A stretch of DNA of 32,985 bases from Streptomonospora alba (GCF_000826685.1 NZ_JROO01000041.1:1-32985), one strand, 5' to 3'; positions 1 through 8,816 are shown, counted from the first letter of the stretch. The notes: a model not told the origin generated them from the sequence alone. Made by a program: numbers and translations.

Positions 1-175
1 CGGCCCGGAGCACGAGCAGCACCCCCTCGTCCCGATGTCCGAATCAGCGTGGTTGTGCACCATGTCGGTGGTGGGGGTATCGCGTCGGTTGCGGACGGTA
101 TCGCCGTGTCGGACGGCCGATGTCGCCGGTGTGTGGCATGATCGCCCCGAAACCCCCGGATGCGGCGGAAGGCGG
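1..175. other. Leader upstream of xerD, no gene assigned
   Basis: No convincing gene is visible. The xerD frame stays open upstream of the chosen start, but the residues there do not look like recombinase sequence. The octamer GGTATCGC occurs twice (about 77-84 and 98-105). The upstream neighbour must lie outside the window. Confidence 0.4.
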
Positions 176-1216
176 GTGATCTCGACGGTGTCCACCGAGC
201 ACGAGACCGCCCGCGAACAGTCCGCCGCCGCCCTGCACTCGGCGGTCGCCGGCTACCTCGACCACTTGGCGGTCGAACGCGGCCTGGCCGCCAACACGCT
301 CTCCTCCTACCGCCGCGACCTCCGCCGCTACCTGGAGTTCCTGGCAGGGCGCGGCGTCGACTCGCTGGCGGCGGTCGCCGAGTCCCACGTCACCGAATTC
401 CTGCGCCGACTGCGCGAAGGCGACGCCGACCACCCTCCGCTGGGCGGCAACTCCGCCGGACGCGCCGTGGTGGCCGTGCGCGGCCTGCACCGCTTCGCCC
501 TGCGCGAGGGGCTCGCCGCCGTCGACCCCGCGGGCGGCGTGCGCCCGCCCACGCCTGCCCGGCGGCTGCCCAAGGCCGTCTCGCTGGAGGCGATCGAGTC
601 CCTGCTGGGTGCGGTCCCCGGCGAGGGCGCCCCCCGCTCCCTTCGCGACCGCGCCCTGCTCGAACTCCTCTACGGGACCGGGGCGCGCATCTCCGAGGCG
701 GTGGGCCTGGACGTCGACGACATCACCCGGCTCGCCCCTGAACCCGCCCCCGGCTCCGAACACGGCGACCCGGCAGGCGCCCCCGGTTCCGACGACGGTG
801 TCGCCGCCGTGCGCTACCGCGGCAAGGGCGGCAAGGAGCGGCTGGTGCCGATCGGGCGGTTCGCCCGCGCCGCGCTCGATTCCTACCTGGTGCGCGCCCG
901 GCCGGTGCTGGCCGCCTCGGGCCGCGGTTCGTCCGCGCTGTTCCTCAACGCCCGCGGCGGGAGGCTGACCCGCCAGGGCGCCTGGGCGGTGCTGCGCGCC
1001 GCCGCCGAGCGCGCCGGGCTCAGCGACGTCTCGCCCCACACCCTGCGCCACTCCTTCGCCACCCACCTGATCGACGGCGGCGCCGACGTGCGCGTGGTCC
1101 AGGAACTGCTGGGCCACGCCTCGGTGACCACCACGCAGGTGTACACCATGGTCACGGTCGACCGGCTGCGCGAGGTCTACGCCGCCAGCCACCCGCGCGC
1201 CAACGCCGCCGGGTGA
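176..1216 (+). CDS. xerD: Site-specific tyrosine recombinase XerD
   Basis: With its partner XerC, this enzyme cuts and rejoins DNA at dif sites to resolve chromosome dimers at cell division. Counting from GTG 176 it is 346 residues. An N-terminal SAM-like core-binding domain (about 20-115) is followed by the catalytic domain with the full set of active-site residues: Arg171 in GTGARISE, Lys217 in RGKGGKERL, His288 and Arg291 in [13 protein letters not shown], His314 in [10 protein letters not shown], and the nucleophile Tyr323 in QVYTMV. It is longer than the usual 300 because of a Gly/Pro/Asp-rich insertion just before the Lys strand (about 185-205). GTG 176 has GGAAGG close in front; GTG 188 is an alternative. 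It heads the xerD-parA-scpAB order common in actinobacteria. XerC and XerD are hard to separate by eye, so the name rests partly on gene order. Confidence 0.93.
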   Translation: MISTVSTEHETAREQSAAALHSAVAGYLDHLAVERGLAANTLSSYRRDLRRYLEFLAGRGVDSLAAVAESHVTEFLRRLREGDADHPPLGGNSAGRAVVAVRGLHRFALREGLAAVDPAGGVRPPTPARRLPKAVSLEAIESLLGAVPGEGAPRSLRDRALLELLYGTGARISEAVGLDVDDITRLAPEPAPGSEHGDPAGAPGSDDGVAAVRYRGKGGKERLVPIGRFARAALDSYLVRARPVLAASGRGSSALFLNARGGRLTRQGAWAVLRAAAERAGLSDVSPHTLRHSFATHLIDGGADVRVVQELLGHASVTTTQVYTMVTVDRLREVYAASHPRANAAG

Positions 1217-1267
1217 GCGGTGGGCATGCCGAGTTCGCGGTCCGGCCAGGCTGCATAGAGTGTCGCG

Positions 1268-1297
1268 TTGAACGATTGTGCGCGGAGGTTCTAGAGT
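1268..1297 (+). promoter_or_regulatory. Predicted promoter of parA-scpAB
   Basis: TTGAAC (1268-1273), 18 bases, TAGAGT (1292-1297) fits a housekeeping sigma promoter. Transcription would start near 1304, leaving a leader of about 100 nt before the GTG at 1407. A second TAGAGT lies at 1256-1261. Confidence 0.45.
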
Positions 1298-1406
1298 CGC
1301 GGCACGACAGTTGGTTGCTGTCGACATATTGAGTTTTTCCGGCGGCCGGTACGTCGGGGGCGCTACGGCGTCCGCGACAGGCCGGTCCGTAGGGAGGTCA
1401 AGGGTT

Positions 1407-2366
1407 GTGAGCTGGTCGGAGTACGACGATGTGGAGCCGGGGGCACCCATCGACGAAGACGTGCCGGACTCCCCGGCGAGCAACCCATGGGGGGCAACGC
1501 GCAGCACGGGGGCCGAACTGCAAGCGAAAAGACCGAAGCCGGAATACCCGGAGCCGGAGCCGTTGGACAGCCACGGTCCGGCACGGATCGTAGCACTGTG
1601 TAACCAGAAAGGCGGAGTCGGTAAGACCACCACGACCATCAACCTCGGCGCCGCCATAGCCGAGTACGGCAGACGTGTGCTGCTCGTCGACTTCGACCCG
1701 CAGGGGGCGCTGTCGGTGGGCCTGGGACGGCTCGACCCGCGCGAGCTCGAACTGACCGTCTACAACCTGCTCATGGAACGCGACGTCGGCGTCGAGGACG
1801 TGCTGCTCAAGACCGACATCGACGGCCTCGACCTGATCCCGAGCAACATCGACCTGTCCGCGGCCGAGGTGCAGCTGGTGGGGGAGGTGGCGCGGGAGCA
1901 GATGCTCGCGCGCGCCTTGCGCCCGGTCGTCCAGGACTACGACGTCGTTCTCATCGACTGCCAGCCCTCGCTGGGGCTGCTCACCGTGAACGCGCTCACC
2001 GCCTCCGACGGGGTCGTCGTCCCGCTGGAGTGCGAGTTCTTCGCGCTGCGCGGTGTCGCGCTGCTCATGGACACCATCCAGAAGGTGCAGGAGCGGCTCA
2101 ACGAGCAACTCGTCATCGACGGTTTCCTGGGCACCATGTACGACCCGCGTACGCTGCACGCGCGCGAGGTGCTGGCAACCATCATCGACGGATTCGGCGA
2201 CAAGGTCTACGGCACCGTCATCAACCGCACCGTCCGCTTCCCCGACGCCACTGTCGCGGGCGAGCCGATAACGCGGTTCGACACGGCCTCGGCCGGCGCC
2301 AACTCCTACAGGGAACTCGCGAAGGAGGTGCTGGCCCGGTGGCCAAACAGCGGTCACGGCGCGTGA
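1407..2366 (+). CDS. parA: ParA/Soj family chromosome-partition ATPase
   Basis: A MinD/ParA-superfamily ATPase of 319 residues that would bind ATP, dimerise and coat DNA. The deviant Walker A box KGGVGKTT is at 68-75, preceded by an acidic, proline-rich tail of about 60 residues. The family motifs VDFDPQGALSVGLG and DVVLIDCQPSLGLLTVNAL follow. GTG 1407 is chosen because AGGGAGG sits 9 bases upstream; the open frame reaches back to 1278 but those residues look non-coding. The next gene starts inside its 3' end and scpA/scpB follow, so the context is segregation and condensin loading. It is not next to a parB, so it is probably an orphan ParA distinct from the parABS pair near oriC (inference). 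Confidence 0.93.
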   Translation: MSWSEYDDVEPGAPIDEDVPDSPASNPWGATRSTGAELQAKRPKPEYPEPEPLDSHGPARIVALCNQKGGVGKTTTTINLGAAIAEYGRRVLLVDFDPQGALSVGLGRLDPRELELTVYNLLMERDVGVEDVLLKTDIDGLDLIPSNIDLSAAEVQLVGEVAREQMLARALRPVVQDYDVVLIDCQPSLGLLTVNALTASDGVVVPLECEFFALRGVALLMDTIQKVQERLNEQLVIDGFLGTMYDPRTLHAREVLATIIDGFGDKVYGTVINRTVRFPDATVAGEPITRFDTASAGANSYRELAKEVLARWPNSGHGA

Positions 2367-2770
2367 CCCTGCCGGGGGCGGACGAGCTGTTCTTCCGTTC
2401 ATCCGACCCCGAGGAACCCGAGCCCGCACACTCCACCGCGGCGGCAGAGACCCAGCAGCAAGCCCAGCAGCCGGAGGCCCACCAGGCCGAGGCCGGCTCC
2501 GCGACGCCTGCACAGGCGCCGGCGCCGCGAGGGCTGCAGCCGACTCCGCCGCGGCCCAGCGGCAGGCAGCGCCATGACGAGAAGATCACCGTATACATAT
2601 CGGCGCCGGAGCTGATCGCTCTGGAGCAGACCCGGCTGGCGTTGCGCGGCAACCACGGGCTGGCCGCCGACCGCGGCCGGATCGTGCGCGAGGCGGTCGC
2701 CGTGCTGCTCGCCGATTACGAGGAGCACGGGGAATCGAGCATGCTCGTGCAGCGTCTGACCGATTACTGA
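2339..2770 (+). CDS. ParA-associated protein with ribbon-helix-helix-like C-terminus
   Basis: This 143-residue protein overlaps the end of parA by 28 bases. GTG 2339 is chosen because a perfect AAGGAGGT lies at 2322-2329, within parA, so translation is probably coupled. Residues about 10-78 are low-complexity, rich in Glu, Ala, Gln and Pro. The last 64 residues are ordered: a short strand KITVYIS, a helix APELIALEQTRLALRG, a basic turn with DRGR, and a second helix IVREAVAVLLADYEEHG. That strand-helix-helix pattern is typical of MetJ/Arc/CopG DNA-binding dimers. I know similar proteins beside ParA in other actinobacteria but no experimental function. A DNA-binding partner of the ParA is my inference from fold pattern and coupling. 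Confidence 0.8.
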   Translation: MAKQRSRRVTLPGADELFFRSSDPEEPEPAHSTAAAETQQQAQQPEAHQAEAGSATPAQAPAPRGLQPTPPRPSGRQRHDEKITVYISAPELIALEQTRLALRGNHGLAADRGRIVREAVAVLLADYEEHGESSMLVQRLTDY

Positions 2771-2832
2771 GCCGGCCGCCGGTGCGCGGTGGCAACCTGG
2801 AACGATGAACCGACCTGACACGGGCCCGCCGT

Positions 2833-3660
2833 ATGGCGGCTGACGGGGAGGAGGCCCCCGACGGCGGGTTCCACGTCCACCTCGACAACTTCGAGGGGCC
2901 CTTCGACCTGCTGCTGGGGCTGATCTCCAAGCACAAGCTCGACATCACCGAAGTGTCCCTGTCGAAGGTCACCGACGAGTTCATGGCCTACATCCGGGCC
3001 CACGGCGACTCCTGGGACCTGGACCAGGCCAGCCACTTCCTGGTGGTGGCGGCCACGCTGCTGGATCTCAAGGCGGCGCGGCTGCTGCCGCGCGGGGAGG
3101 TCGACGACGAGGCCGACCTCGCCCTGCTGGAGGCCCGCGACCTGCTGTTCGCGCGGCTGCTGCAGTACCGTGCCTACAAGCAGGTCGCCGGCCTCCTCTC
3201 CGAACGCCTGGCCGCGCAGGGCCGCCGATTCCCGCGCGCCGTCCGGTTGGAGGAGCGCTTCGCCGACGCGCGCCCCGACGTCTTCATCAAGCTCGGCCCG
3301 CAGGAGTTCGCGATGCTTGCGGCACGGGTCTTCACGCCCAAGGAGCCGCCGAGCGTCCCGGTCACCCATATCCACCAGACGCGCACATCGGTGCGTGAGC
3401 AGGCCGAGATCGTCGTGCGCGCGCTGCGCGAGCGCGGCAGCCTCACCTTCACCGAGCTGACGGCCGACTGCACCGGTACCTTCGAGGTCGTCGCGCGGTT
3501 CCTGGCGCTGCTGGAGCTCTACCGCGCGGCCGGAGTCGACTTCGACCAGCCGGAACCGCTCGCCGAGCTGACGGTGACCTGGACCGGCAGCGCCGAGGGC
3601 GAGGTCGCCGTCTCCGACGAGTTCGACCAGGCCAAGCAGAGCAGCGAGGAGGACGCGTGA
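2833..3660 (+). CDS. scpA: Segregation and condensation protein A (kleisin)
   Basis: ScpA is the kleisin that bridges the SMC heads and recruits ScpB in the bacterial condensin. The 275-residue protein has the family N-terminal signature FHVHLDNFEGPFDLLLGLIS followed by KHKLDITEVSLSKVTDEFM. The middle is charged, and the C-terminus has the short winged helix that contacts SMC (about 190-250, around LTFTELTADCTGTFEVVARF). An in-frame stop at 2806-2808 makes ATG 2833 the first ordinary start, though no clear Shine-Dalgarno precedes it. Its stop overlaps the scpB start (GTGA), so the two are translated together. The acidic tail after about residue 255 is unremarkable. Confidence 0.95.
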   Translation: MAADGEEAPDGGFHVHLDNFEGPFDLLLGLISKHKLDITEVSLSKVTDEFMAYIRAHGDSWDLDQASHFLVVAATLLDLKAARLLPRGEVDDEADLALLEARDLLFARLLQYRAYKQVAGLLSERLAAQGRRFPRAVRLEERFADARPDVFIKLGPQEFAMLAARVFTPKEPPSVPVTHIHQTRTSVREQAEIVVRALRERGSLTFTELTADCTGTFEVVARFLALLELYRAAGVDFDQPEPLAELTVTWTGSAEGEVAVSDEFDQAKQSSEEDA

Positions 3661-4343
3661 GCGCGGCAGAGCAGCAGGAGACCGCACCCGCGGCCGAGCC
3701 CGCAGGGGCACCGCCCGGAGACGAGGCGGGGGCCACCTTGCCGAAGGAGCCGACCGGGGCGGACGGCTCCGCGCCCGGCGCGCGTTCGCCTGAGGCCGAC
3801 CTGCGGCGGGACCTGGAGGCCGTGCTCATGGTGGTGGACCAGCCCGTGCCCGAGTACGATCTCGCCCGCGCCTTCGACCGCTCGGTCGAGGAGATCACCC
3901 GGGTGCTCGCCGGACTCTCCCGCGAGTACACCGACCAGGGCCGCGGTTTCGACCTGCGCCAGGTCGCCGACGGCTGGCGCTTCTACACCCGCCCGGAATG
4001 CGCAGGCGTCGTCGAGCATTTCCTCAAGGAGGGCCAGGAGGTACGGCTGACTCAGGCGGCCCTGGAGACGCTGGCGGTGGTCGCCTACCGCCAGCCCGTC
4101 TCGCGGGGCCGGGTATCGGCCGTTCGCGGTGTGAACTGTGACGGCGTTATGCGTACCCTTGTATTGAGGGGGCTCATCGAGGAAGCCGGGCACGACTCGG
4201 AGTCCGGCGCCCACCTGTTCCGCACGACGAACTACTTCCTGGAGCGGCTCGGCCTGCGCGATCTGGACGAGCTTCCCGACCTCGCCCCTTTCCTGCCTGA
4301 CGACATCGAAGGTTTTGACGACACCGGTGAACAAGCCACGTAA
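3657..4343 (+). CDS. scpB: Segregation and condensation protein B
   Basis: ScpB is a winged-helix dimer that binds ScpA within SMC-ScpAB. The protein is 228 residues: an Ala/Glu/Pro-rich disordered head of about 45 residues, then two winged-helix domains. The second contains the family-typical stretch LTQAALETLAVVAYRQPVSR and then RTLVLRGLIEEAG and LFRTTNYFLERLGL. GTG 3657 overlaps the scpA stop by four bases and has GAGGAGG at 3646-3652. The 3' end overlaps the next gene, so scpA, scpB and the pseudouridine synthase form one translationally coupled unit, as in many Gram-positive bacteria. Confidence 0.95.
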   Translation: MSAAEQQETAPAAEPAGAPPGDEAGATLPKEPTGADGSAPGARSPEADLRRDLEAVLMVVDQPVPEYDLARAFDRSVEEITRVLAGLSREYTDQGRGFDLRQVADGWRFYTRPECAGVVEHFLKEGQEVRLTQAALETLAVVAYRQPVSRGRVSAVRGVNCDGVMRTLVLRGLIEEAGHDSESGAHLFRTTNYFLERLGLRDLDELPDLAPFLPDDIEGFDDTGEQAT

Positions 4344-5847
4344 GAACTCCCAGTCCCGCGGTGAGCGGGACGCCGACGACCGCCGCGCCGGACGCGGCCG
4401 GTCAGCCCCGCGCGGTGAGCGCGGCGACCAGCAGAACACCGACAAGGGCCGGCGGCGCGACGGCGGTCCGTCCGCGCGCGGCCAGGCCAAGGGATCGGGA
4501 CCGGCCCGCGGCGGTTCGCCCGCGCGCGGCCAGGGCAAGGCCCCCGGTTCGTCCGGCGGCGCTCCGTCCGCGGGCGGCCAGGCCAAGGGATCGGGACCGG
4601 CCCGCGGCGGCTCGTCCGCGCGCAATCAGTCCAACAGCCCCGGTGCGTCCGGCAGCGGCTCGCCCGCACGCGGTCAGGGCAAGGGCGCCGGCTCCTCCGG
4701 CAGCGCTTCGTCGGCGCGCGGCCAGGCCAAGGGATCGACCCGCGGCGGCTCCGGCGAGCGCCGTTCCCGCCAGGACACCGATCGACCGGGCCGCCAGAGC
4801 CGCGGAGGCGGCAGCAGCTTCCGCGATCCCGTTCTGCGCGCCGAGGCCGACCGCTCCCAGCGCTCGAACCGCCGCGACGAGCAGGGCGACTCCGGTGACA
4901 AGCGCCCCGGCTCCCGCGTCTACGCCCGCCGCGAGAACCGTCCCGCGGGTCGGCGCCCCGCCTCCCGCGAGAACCGCGAAAGCGGCGTGCCGCGCGGCGG
5001 CGGCGACGCCGAGCGCGACCTCTCGCGTGCCGCCCGCTCCCGGCTCAACACACTGCGCACCGAGTACGACCCCGGCGACGACGACCGCCCCGGCGACGAC
5101 CGCGACGCCTACATCGACGTCCCCGGCGGCATCCGGCTGCAGAAGGCCCTGGCCCAAGCGGGCGTCGCCAGCCGGCGCGCCAGCGAGGAACTGATCGTCG
5201 AAGGCCGGGTCAGCGTCGACGGCCACACCGTGCGCCGGTTCGGCGCCCGCGTCGATCCCGAGACCTCCGAGATCCGCGTCGACGGCATGCTCGTCGCCAT
5301 CTCGCCGGAGAAGCGCTACTTCGCGCTGCACAAGCCCCGGGGCGTGGTCAGCACCATGTGGGACCCCGAGGGCCGCCCCACCCTGGCCGACTACACCGGC
5401 AACACCGAGGACCGCCTGTTCCACGTGGGCCGCCTCGACACCGAGACCGAGGGCCTGATCCTGCTCACCAACGACGGCGAGCTGGCCAACAGGCTGACCC
5501 ACCCGAGCTACCAGGTGGTCAAGACCTACGTAGCCAAGGTCCCCGGACCCGTGCCCCGCGAGATCGGCCGCCGCATCCGCGCCGGCATCGACCTCGACGA
5601 CGGCCCGGTCAAGGTCGACGCGTTCCGGATCGTCGACAACGGCGAACCGCACGCGCTGGTCGAGATCCAGCTGCACGAAGGGCGCAAGCACATCGTGCGC
5701 CGTCTGCTGGAGGCCGTGGACCACCCGGCGATCGACCTCGCCCGTAGCCAGATCGGCCCTGTGGGCATCAACACCCTCAAGCCGGGGACGATGCGCGCGC
5801 TGACGGCCAGTGAGGTCAGCGAACTCTACACTGCCGCAGGTATGTAG
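4327..5847 (+). CDS. rluB: RsuA/RluB-type rRNA pseudouridine synthase with long basic repetitive N-terminus
   Basis: It isomerises a uridine in rRNA, most likely 23S, to pseudouridine. The catalytic half is standard: an S4 RNA-binding domain starting near residue 269 (RLQKALAQAGVASRRASEEL), then the RsuA-family core with catalytic Asp371 in VGRLDTETEGLILLTNDGEL and the RKHIVRRLLEAV segment. The unusual part is an N-terminal tail of about 265 residues, very rich in Gly, Ser, Arg and Lys, with six copies of a 16-residue repeat. Start: GTG 4327 is used; TTG 4315 is in frame and only two bases from GAAGG at 4308-4312, so the start is uncertain by four residues. Both overlap the scpB stop. The tail may increase RNA binding (inference). 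Confidence 0.9.
   Translation: MNKPRKNSQSRGERDADDRRAGRGRSAPRGERGDQQNTDKGRRRDGGPSARGQAKGSGPARGGSPARGQGKAPGSSGGAPSAGGQAKGSGPARGGSSARNQSNSPGASGSGSPARGQGKGAGSSGSASSARGQAKGSTRGGSGERRSRQDTDRPGRQSRGGGSSFRDPVLRAEADRSQRSNRRDEQGDSGDKRPGSRVYARRENRPAGRRPASRENRESGVPRGGGDAERDLSRAARSRLNTLRTEYDPGDDDRPGDDRDAYIDVPGGIRLQKALAQAGVASRRASEELIVEGRVSVDGHTVRRFGARVDPETSEIRVDGMLVAISPEKRYFALHKPRGVVSTMWDPEGRPTLADYTGNTEDRLFHVGRLDTETEGLILLTNDGELANRLTHPSYQVVKTYVAKVPGPVPREIGRRIRAGIDLDDGPVKVDAFRIVDNGEPHALVEIQLHEGRKHIVRRLLEAVDHPAIDLARSQIGPVGINTLKPGTMRALTASEVSELYTAAGM
4471..4752 (+). repeat. Coding minisatellite, six 48-base units
   Basis: Units at 4471-4518, 4519-4566, 4567-4614, 4615-4662, 4663-4710 and 4711-4752 (the last is short by six bases) encode variants of SARGQAKGSGPARGGS. 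The 36-base block at 4479-4514 recurs identically at 4575-4610, apart from wobble at the edges, and its first part again from 4719. The period preserves the reading frame, so copy number can change without breaking the gene. Confidence 0.9.
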
Positions 5848-5927
5848 CCGGCGGTGCGGCCTCTCCCCGTCGGCGGCGCATGCCGTCGGCGGGGAGCCGC
5901 TGTTTCGACGACGAAGGACGGGCAGAA

Positions 5928-6290
5928 GTGGCAGTACGAGCGATCCGGGGCGCGGTGCAGGTCGACGCGGACGAGCGCGACCAGATCCTGGAGGCCACCG
6001 CCGAACTGGTATCGGAGGTCCTCCGGCGCAACGAGATGACCCCCGAGGACGTCATCAGCGTGCTGTTCACCTCCACCCCCGACCTCACCGCCGAGTTCCC
6101 GGCCCTGGCGGCGCGAAAGCTCGGGTTCAGCGACGTTCCGCTGATCTGCGCCAGTGAGATCGCGGTGCCCCACGCCCTGCCTCGTGTCGTGCGCCTGATG
6201 GCCCATATCGAGACCGAAAAGCCGCGCGCCGACCTGCAGCACGTGTACCTGCGCGGCGCCCAGGCCCTGCGCCTGGACATCGCCCAGTAG
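5928..6290 (+). CDS. aroH: Monofunctional chorismate mutase, AroH class
   Basis: It converts chorismate to prephenate, the branch step to phenylalanine and tyrosine. The 120-residue length and sequence match the small trimeric AroH fold rather than the helical AroQ type. Residues equivalent to the known Bacillus active site are present: Arg7 in VRAIRGA, Glu77 in ICASE, Arg89 in RVVRLM, Tyr107 in QHVYLRGA and Arg115 in ALRLD. GTG 5928 is preferred because GAAGGACGG lies about 7 bases upstream; the longer frame from 5880 adds residues that match nothing in the family. The prephenate dehydrogenase for the next step is the following gene, 241 bases on, in the same direction. Confidence 0.93.
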   Translation: MAVRAIRGAVQVDADERDQILEATAELVSEVLRRNEMTPEDVISVLFTSTPDLTAEFPALAARKLGFSDVPLICASEIAVPHALPRVVRLMAHIETEKPRADLQHVYLRGAQALRLDIAQ

Positions 6291-6531
6291 CGGGCCCTGC
6301 CCCCGCTCCCGGGCTCCACCGGCTCCTCCGCGCGGACGCGTCGGTCCCCGGGCCCGGGCGAACCGGCGCCGCCCCTGGTGTCCGCGTCCGCGCCCCCGCG
6401 GTTCGCGCACGCGGGCGGCGGGGAGGGGCGTCGACTACGCTGGAGAGCCACGCGGACGGACGCCGGTGCAGCGCACAGGCGCGCGCGGGCCACCGGGTCC
6501 GGGCGCGAGGAGTATCGGGACGAGGAGCGAC

Positions 6532-7635
6532 GTGGGCAGGATCGAACGCGCGGTCATCATGGGCGCCGGGCTGATCGGCACCTCGATCGCACTCGCGCTG
6601 CGCGAGCACGGCACCCGGGTCGCCCTCAGCGACCCCGACTCCGCCGCCCTGCGGCTGGCCTGCGAGCTCGGCGCGGGTGAGCCGCTCGGTGAGGACGCCC
6701 CCGCCCGCCCCGCCGACATCGCCGTGGTCGCCGCGCCGCCCTCGGCCGTCCCCGCGGTCGTGCGCGGCGCCCAGGACCGCGGCCTGGCCCACGTCTACAC
6801 CGACGCCGCCAGCGTCAAGGACGGCGTTGTGGCCGCGGCCGAGCGGGCCGGCTGCGACATGGCCACCTTCGTCCCCGGCCACCCGATGGGCGGCGGTGAG
6901 CGCAGCGGCCCCAGCGCCGCCCGCGCCGACCTGTTCCTCGGGCGCTCCTGGGCGCTGTGCCCCACCGGCAAGGCCGACCCCGGCGCCGTGGCCGCGGTCC
7001 GCGAGGTGATCCGGCTCTGCGGGGCCCGGCCGGTGCCCATCGACGCCGCCGCTCACGATCGCGCCGTCGCGCTGGTCTCCCACGCGCCCCACGTCGCCGC
7101 GGCCGCCGTCGCGGCGCGCCTGCTGGAGGGCGACGATACGGCGCTGTCACTGGCGGGGCAGGGCGTACGCGACGTCACCCGCGTCGCGGCCGGAGACCCC
7201 CGGCTGTGGTGGGAGATCCTCAGCAACAACGCCGGCCCGGTCGCCGAGGTGTTGGAGGCCGCCGCCGCCGACCTGGCCGCCTCCGCCGCGGCGCTGCGCG
7301 AGACCGCGGCCGAGGGCGCCGACTCCACCGGCCGCGCGCCCGAGGCCGTCGGCGGGCTGCTGGAGCGCGGCGTACGCGGTCGCGATCGCGTTCCCGGCAA
7401 GCACGGCGGCGGGCGCACCCCCGAGTACGCGGTGGTGCCGGTGCTCATCCCCGACGAGCCCAACGCCCTGGGCCGGCTGTTTCTAGCCGCCGGCGAGTCC
7501 GGTGTCAACATCGAAGACGTGCGCCTGGACCACTCCTACGGTCTGCCGATGGGCGTGGCCCAGCTTTCCGTGACGCCCGACGCCGCCGAGCGCCTCGCGA
7601 GGGTGCTGCGCGAGCGCGGGTACTCGGTGCATTGA
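6532..7635 (+). CDS. tyrA: Prephenate dehydrogenase with C-terminal ACT domain
   Basis: It oxidatively decarboxylates prephenate to 4-hydroxyphenylpyruvate for tyrosine synthesis. The 367-residue protein opens with a Rossmann motif MGAGLIGTS (residues 10-18). It has the family catalytic-region motif VPGHPMGGGE with its His, the SHAPHVAAAA helix, and RDVTRVAAGDPRLWWEI. Residues from about 297 (EYAVVPVLIPDEPNALGRLF) form an ACT domain, which in this family usually carries feedback control by tyrosine. GTG 6532 has GAGGAG at 6522-6527. It stands directly after aroH, so two consecutive steps are adjacent. Confidence 0.94.
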   Translation: MGRIERAVIMGAGLIGTSIALALREHGTRVALSDPDSAALRLACELGAGEPLGEDAPARPADIAVVAAPPSAVPAVVRGAQDRGLAHVYTDAASVKDGVVAAAERAGCDMATFVPGHPMGGGERSGPSAARADLFLGRSWALCPTGKADPGAVAAVREVIRLCGARPVPIDAAAHDRAVALVSHAPHVAAAAVAARLLEGDDTALSLAGQGVRDVTRVAAGDPRLWWEILSNNAGPVAEVLEAAAADLAASAAALRETAAEGADSTGRAPEAVGGLLERGVRGRDRVPGKHGGGRTPEYAVVPVLIPDEPNALGRLFLAAGESGVNIEDVRLDHSYGLPMGVAQLSVTPDAAERLARVLRERGYSVH

Positions 7636-7803
7636 GAGCGGCCGGAGACGGGAGCCGGCCGGAATCGAGCACCGACGCAAGCCCGTATGGGGAGGAATCC
7701 GTACAGGCCGCCGCCAGCGCGGCGGTGCCGAAGGGGCGGCGGCGCCTGTAGGCTGAACCGTTGAGATGGGATGGATGCAGTACACCCCGGAGGAGAGCAC
7801 CAC

Positions 7804-8586
7804 GTGAGCGCGCAAGGCAGCGCCGAGGGAGTCGTCGTGGCCATCGACGGGCCCTCGGGGTCGGGCAAATCCAGCACGGCCAAGGGCGTCGCCGCGGCGC
7901 GCGGATTGTGGTACCTCGACACCGGGGCGATGTACCGGGCCATGACCTGGTGGATGCAGCACCACCGGATCGACGCCGACGACGCGGCAGCCGTCGCGGA
8001 GGCGGCCGGGCGCCCGGACATCACCATGGGTACCGACCCCGCCGCGCCCACAGTCCAGGTGGACGGCAGGGACGTCGCCCGTGAGATCCGCACTCAGGAG
8101 GTCACCGCGCAGGTCAGCGCCGTCAGCTCGGTGGCCGCGGTGCGGGAGCGGCTCGTCGCGATGCAGCGCGAGACCATCGCGCAGGCGCAGCACGAGGCCG
8201 GAGGCATCGTCGTCGAGGGGCGCGACATCACCACCGTCGTCGCCCCCGACGCCCCGGTCAAGATCTATCTGACCGCCAGTGCCGAGGCCAGAGCCAACCG
8301 GCGCAGCGGTGAGCTGAGCGGAAGCGATGTCGACGCCATCCAGGCCGACCTCGCCCGCCGCGATCTGCTCGACTCCAGCCGCGACGACTCGCCGCTGACC
8401 CAGACCGCCGACGCCCTGGAGCTGGAGACCACCGGCCTGGGGCTCGACGAGGTCGTGGCGATCGTGCTCGAACTGATCGACCGCGCCGCCGAGACCGGGG
8501 GCGTCGGCGAAGCCGGCGGATTCGGGGCGGCCGGGGCCGCGCAGGCGGCCGAAGAGAAGAAGGCCGAGCGCTCCGCCGCCCGTTGA
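7804..8586 (+). CDS. cmk: Cytidylate kinase
   Basis: It phosphorylates CMP and dCMP with ATP. The protein is 260 residues. The P-loop GPSGSGKSS is at 16-24, followed by the family motif YLDTGAMYRAMTWW, the nucleotide-binding segment VVEGRDITTVVAPDAPVKIYLTA (the conserved GRDI), and RRDLLDSSRDDSPL. GTG 7804 has GGAGGAG at 7789-7795, 8 bases away. The last 30 residues are an Ala/Gly/Glu/Lys-rich tail with no family counterpart. The cmk-der order is conserved in actinobacteria; many relatives have an acyltransferase gene nearby, but none fits the 297-base gap here. Confidence 0.95.
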   Translation: MSAQGSAEGVVVAIDGPSGSGKSSTAKGVAAARGLWYLDTGAMYRAMTWWMQHHRIDADDAAAVAEAAGRPDITMGTDPAAPTVQVDGRDVAREIRTQEVTAQVSAVSSVAAVRERLVAMQRETIAQAQHEAGGIVVEGRDITTVVAPDAPVKIYLTASAEARANRRSGELSGSDVDAIQADLARRDLLDSSRDDSPLTQTADALELETTGLGLDEVVAIVLELIDRAAETGGVGEAGGFGAAGAAQAAEEKKAERSAAR

Positions 8587-8793
8587 GGGCGGCCCGCCGC
8601 CTGCCGGGAGCGCCGTCCGACGGCCTCCCACAGGCGGTGAACGCCCCGCGGGCAGAGAAACCGCGGCGGTAGGCGAGACCGCGGATCGGCGGCTCGCACG
8701 CGGTCGTGTTTGCGGAGGAGTTCGGCGACAGCGTCGGCGGAACGCCGACTGCACATAGGGGGCGGCGGCCCGGCGGCCGCCGTCCGGCAACAA

Positions 8794-8816
8794 GCCGCGC
8801 CCGGTGCGGGCGCGGC
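8794..8816 (+). terminator. GC hairpin between cmk and der
   Basis: Arms GCCGCGCCC (8794-8802) and GGGCGCGGC (8808-8816) with loop GGTGC form a 9-bp stem. No T-run follows. It could end part of the cmk transcript or fold in the der leader. The rest of 8587-8883 shows only GC-rich sequence with no gene I can support. Confidence 0.4.

Noticed and set aside
1278-1406. N-terminal extension of ParA
   Set aside because: The upstream promoter hexamers and the AGGGAGG before GTG 1407 fit a leader, and the translated residues do not resemble the family.
44-1657. Minus-strand open frame opposite xerD and parA
   Set aside because: An antisense shadow of two well-supported genes with no family resemblance.
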